Position numbers and translations under genes: made by a program. From contig NC_087063.1 of assembly GCF_963678635.1 (NCBI RefSeq), forward strand, positions 85,936,069 through 86,000,068: a DNA stretch of 64,000 bases, read 5' to 3'. The number at the start of each line of letters is the position of its first letter. The first letter of the stretch is position 1. The notes below the pieces were generated by a model. That model worked only from the letters and a program-made list of their open reading frames with translations. It was not told the origin of the DNA and made no database searches. This document shows positions 60,756 to 64,000 of this stretch, one piece after another. This stretch comes from Symsagittifera roscoffensis. Lineage: Eukaryota; Xenacoelomorpha; Acoela; Convolutidae.

Positions 60756-61782
60756 TGTAACATTCGCCCGGAAGATACATATCGACGGAAAACAAAACTA
60801 AGTCTTAAGACGACTGGCTAACGTCTAAACAGAGCTTTGCATGCTTTTCACCGTCTCTACCAAGCCAGTACTTTTCGGTGGTCTTTTCCAACATCGGGTC
60901 GACAAAAACGTTACTGCTTTCGGCTTCGGTCAAAACACCCAAATTAACTAAATTACATGCAGAAATAGTGAGCTCATGGCTGGGTCTCAGTATCCCCAGA
61001 CCACGAGGTCACTCCTAAAAACAGGGCTACTACTATTTATTATATTACTATTGTTTTTTTTCAGTAGATAAAAATCATCATCTCCATCGAAGATGGATCA
61101 ACCCTTTCCCCCAACTCCTAGCTTCTCATCCTTATCAAAATGAATCTAGATGTTAATTAAATTCAAATCAGGACATGACAAGAAGCTAAAAGTCTATATA
61201 ACAGGCTAAAAGTTTCAGTCCCGAAACCCTTCCGGATTCTTGAATCCACTGAATCAAGCTCGCTAATCTTGATTTCTTCTTAATCCGGAAGGCTGTCCTC
61301 CACCCTTCACCGTTGTCTGCAACGGCCTGGCAACTATTGTAGCGACAAAATAGTTGCAACTCGGAGTGTTCACTGCTATTCCTGCAATCTGCTATTGTTT
61401 TTTCTCACAATTTTTGTACTTATCGTCCGCGCAACTAATGTTGTTGTGTTGTCTTTTAGCTTTTCTGCCAAAATGGCCGTTTCTGACGTTTCTCAGAAAA
61501 ATGGCGTCATAATTCGAATTTTTAAAATTTTAAAATACCAGAATATTCTAGCCCTCACCGTTTGGCCAATCGTTCCAATAACGTTCTTAATTCTTAATAA
61601 TCACCAATCCGGAAGGCTCGCTGCTAAAAATTCGAATTCTGCAGAGATTGCATTTTTCACATTCTGGTCGAATGTCACATACTCCCCGGACAGTCCGGTC
61701 AATGTCCTCATTGAATCACGCAATGTTCGTAAAATAGATACAGTGTCATCGAACAGAATTTACAAAATGCACGAAATTACTT
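60756..61782 (-). repeat. 5' LTR of element B, U3 truncated by telomere
   Basis: Matches 37970-38996 base for base apart from 10 substitutions. At ...GAAATTACTT the complete copy continues TTATCC while this one changes to TTAGGG repeats. About 620 bp of outer U3 are missing. The TATA-like box (61201-61194) and AATAAA (61041-61036) are retained, so a promoter might still work if upstream elements are dispensable. Confidence 0.9.
61194..61201 (-). promoter_or_regulatory. Candidate TATA box of the truncated 5' LTR
   Basis: TTATATAG on the element strand, the counterpart of 38415-38408, with about 580 bp of U3 left between it and the telomere. Confidence 0.4.
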
Positions 61783-64000
61783 AGGGTTAGGGTTAGGGTT
61801 AGGGTTAGGGTTAGGGTTAGGGTTAGGGTTAGGGTTAGGGTTAGGGTTAGGGTTAGGGTTAGGGTTAGGGTTAGGGTTAGGGTTAGGGTTAGGGTTAGGG
61901 TTAGGGTTAGGGTTAGGGTTAGGGTTAGGGTTAGGGTTAGGGTTAGGGTTAGGGTTAGGGTTAGGGTTAGGGTTAGGGTTAGGGTTAGGGTTAGGGTTAG
62001 GGTTAGGGTTAGGGTTAGGGTTAGGGTTAGGGTTAGGGTTAGGGTTAGGGTTAGGGTTAGGGTTAGGGTTAGGGTTAGGGTTAGGGTTAGGGTTAGGGTT
62101 AGGGTTAGGGTTAGGGTTAGGGTTAGGGTTAGGGTTAGGGTTAGGGTTAGGGTTAGGGTTAGGGTTAGGGTTAGGGTTAGGGTTAGGGTTAGGGTTAGGG
62201 TTAGGGTTAGGTTAGGGTTAGGGTTAGGGTTAGGGTTAGGGTTAGGGTTAGGGTTAGGGTTAGGGTTAGGGTTAGGGTTAGGGTTAGGGTTAGGGTTAGG
62301 GTTAGGGTTAGGGTTAGGGTTAGGGTTAGGGTTAGGGTTAGGGTTAGGGTTAGGGTTAGGGTTAGGGTTAGGGTTAGGGTTAGGGTTAGGGTTAGGGTTA
62401 GGGTTAGGGTTAGGGTTAGGGTTAGGGTTAGGGTTAGGGTTAGGGTTAGGGTTAGGGTTAGGGTTAGGTTAGGTTAGGGTTAGGGTTAGGGTTAGGGTTA
62501 GGGTTAGGGTTAGGGTTAGGGTTAGGGTTAGGGTTAGGGTTAGGGTTAGGGTTAGGTTAGGGTTAGGGTTAGGGTTAGGGTTAGGGTTAGGGTTAGGGTT
62601 AGGGTTAGGGTTAGGGTTAGGGTTAGGGTTAGGGTTAGGGTTAGGGTTAGGGTTAGGGTTAGGGTTAGGGTTAGGGTTAGGGTTAGGGTTAGGGTTAGGG
62701 TTAGGGTTAGGGTTAGGGTTAGGGTTAGGGTTAGGGTTAGGGTTAGGGTTAGGGTTAGGGTTAGGGTTAGGTTAGGGTTAGGGTTAGGGTTAGGGTTAGG
62801 GTTAGGGTTAGGGTTAGGGTTAGGGTTAGGGTTAGGGTTAGGGTTAGGGTTAGGGTTAGGGTTAGGGTTAGGGTTAGGGTTAGGGTTAGGGTTAGGGTTA
62901 GGGTTAGGGTTAGGGTTAGGGTTAGGGTTAGGGTTAGGGTTAGGGTTAGGGTTAGGGTTAGGGTTAGGGTTAGGGTTAGGGTTAGGGTTAGGGTTAGGGT
63001 TAGGGTTAGGGTTAGGGTTAGGGTTAGGGTTAGGGTTAGGGTTAGGGTTAGGGTTAGGGTTAGGGTTAGGGTTAGGGTTAGGGTTAGGGTTAGGGTTAGG
63101 GTTAGGGTTAGGGTTAGGGTTAGGGTTAGGGTTAGGGTTAGGGTTAGGGTTAGGGTTAGGGTTAGGGTTAGGGTTAGGGTTAGGGTTAGGGTTAGGGTTA
63201 GGGTTAGGGTTAGGGTTAGGGTTAGGTTAGGGTTAGGGTTAGGGTTAGGGTTAGGGTTAGGGTTAGGGTTAGGGTTAGGGTTAGGGTTAGGGTTAGGGTT
63301 AGGGTTAGGGTTAGGGTTAGGGTTAGGGTTAGGGTTAGGGTTAGGGTTAGGGTTAGGGTTAGGGTTAGGGTTAGGGTTAGGGTTAGGGTTAGGGTTAGGG
63401 TTAGGGTTAGGGTTAGGGTTAGGGTTAGGGTTAGGGTTAGGGTTAGGGTTAGGGTTAGGGTTAGGGTTAGGGTTAGGGTTAGGGTTAGGGTTAGGGTTAG
63501 GGTTAGGGTTAGGGTTAGGGTTAGGGTTAGGGTTAGGGTTAGGGTTAGGGTTAGGGTTAGGGTTAGGGTTAGGGTTAGGGTTAGGGTTAGGGTTAGGGTT
63601 AGGGTTAGGGTTAGGGTTAGGGTTAGGGTTAGGGTTAGGGTTAGGGTTAGGGTTAGGGTTAGGGTTAGGGTTAGGGTTAGGGTTAGGGTTAGGGTTAGGG
63701 TTAGGGTTAGGGTTAGGGTTAGGGTTAGGTTAGGGTTAGGGTTAGGGTTAGGGTTAGGGTTAGGGTTAGGTTAGGGTTAGGGTTAGGGTTAGGGTTAGGG
63801 TTAGGGTTAGGGTTAGGGTTAGGGTTAGGGTTAGGGTTAGGGTTAGGGTTAGGGTTAGGGTTAGGGTTAGGGTTAGGGTTAGGGTTAGGGTTAGGGTTAG
63901 GGTTAGGGTTAGGGTTAGGGTTAGGGTTAGGGTTAGGGTTAGGGTTAGGGTTAGGGTTAGGGTTAGGGTTAGGGTTAGGGTTAGGGTTAGGGTTAGGGTT
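61781..64000 (+). repeat. Telomere, (TTAGGG)n
   Basis: About 2.2 kb of uninterrupted TTAGGG on the plus strand reaching the window end, so the chromosome terminus lies to the right. The only variants seen are single TTAGG units (one G short) at about eight places, for example near 62210, 62466, 62552, 62770, 63223, 63727 and 63768. Confidence 0.98.

Larger units (their letters stand above)
37970..61782 (-). mobile_element. LTR retroelement B: ~23.8 kb Ty3/Gypsy-like element with accessory ORFs, 5' LTR capped by telomere
   Basis: Bounded by direct LTR copies (37970-39617 and 60756-61782); all coding sequence between is on the minus strand. Order from its 5' end: truncated LTR, PBS, ~2.9 kb leader, gag, protease, RT-RNase H, linker, integrase with macro-like tail, then accessory ORFs a to h, polypurine tract and 3' LTR. 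Shared LTR sequence differs at 10 of 1027 positions without indels, so the insertion is fairly young. Typical Ty3/Gypsy elements are 5-10 kb. The flank left of 37970 is Penelope-like sequence; the right flank is telomere, so a target-site duplication cannot be tested. Breaks in this copy are listed under the individual ORFs. Confidence 0.88.

Noticed and set aside
1-64000. CRISPR arrays, bacterial operon signals and rRNA or tRNA genes
   Set aside because: None seen; introns, telomere and transposon content show a eukaryotic chromosome, and the tandem repeats have no spacer structure.

Overview
The window is one end of a eukaryotic (metazoan) chromosome. The last 2.2 kb is uninterrupted TTAGGG telomere repeat, with the G-rich strand running 3' off the right edge. 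One host gene is visible: an intron-split RNF14-type RBR ubiquitin ligase on the minus strand. Nearly everything else is mobile DNA: two very large Ty3/Gypsy-like LTR elements, a decayed Maverick/Polinton, a second Gypsy remnant, a Penelope-like RT fragment, a LINE RT fragment, and ~170-180 bp satellite. TTAGGG telomeres, Polinton, Penelope and a repeat-filled host gene suggest a non-arthropod invertebrate. I cannot name the species.

Layout. 1-7138: 5' part of LTR element A (minus strand), with a gag-protease frame open for 1270 codons and running off the left edge, a ~2.5 kb repeat-rich leader, a primer-binding site and an LTR. 7138-17340: decayed Polinton with capsid protein, adenain-like protease, unidentified ORFs and protein-primed DNA polymerase B. 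17260-19840: satellite. 21513-37042: the RNF14-like gene (four recognised exons, minus strand). Its introns hold a Gypsy remnant, a 2 kb GATA-type repeat, a second satellite block and a LINE fragment. 37290-37940: Penelope-like RT fragment with a 184 bp tandem duplication. 37970-61782: LTR element B. 61781-64000: telomere.

The most unusual object is element B. Two LTR copies (37970-39617, and 60756-61782 truncated) match over 1027 bp with 10 substitutions and no indels. Everything between them is on one strand, giving a ~23.8 kb element. Read from its 5' end (right to left) it encodes gag with two zinc knuckles, an aspartic protease, RT-RNase H, a linker, and an integrase whose C-terminus looks like a macro domain. 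Then comes an 8 kb accessory block: a small ORF, a coiled coil, an SGNH esterase and five unrecognised proteins. Six of the eight accessory ORFs lie in one reading frame and the last two share another. Within each group they are separated only by single stop codons, as are RT, linker and integrase. This suggests polyproteins cut by programmed or mutational stops. The telomere begins inside the element's own 5' LTR, so the chromosome end was healed onto, or built from, this element. Its 5' end faces the chromosome terminus, the polarity known for telomere-attached retroelements.
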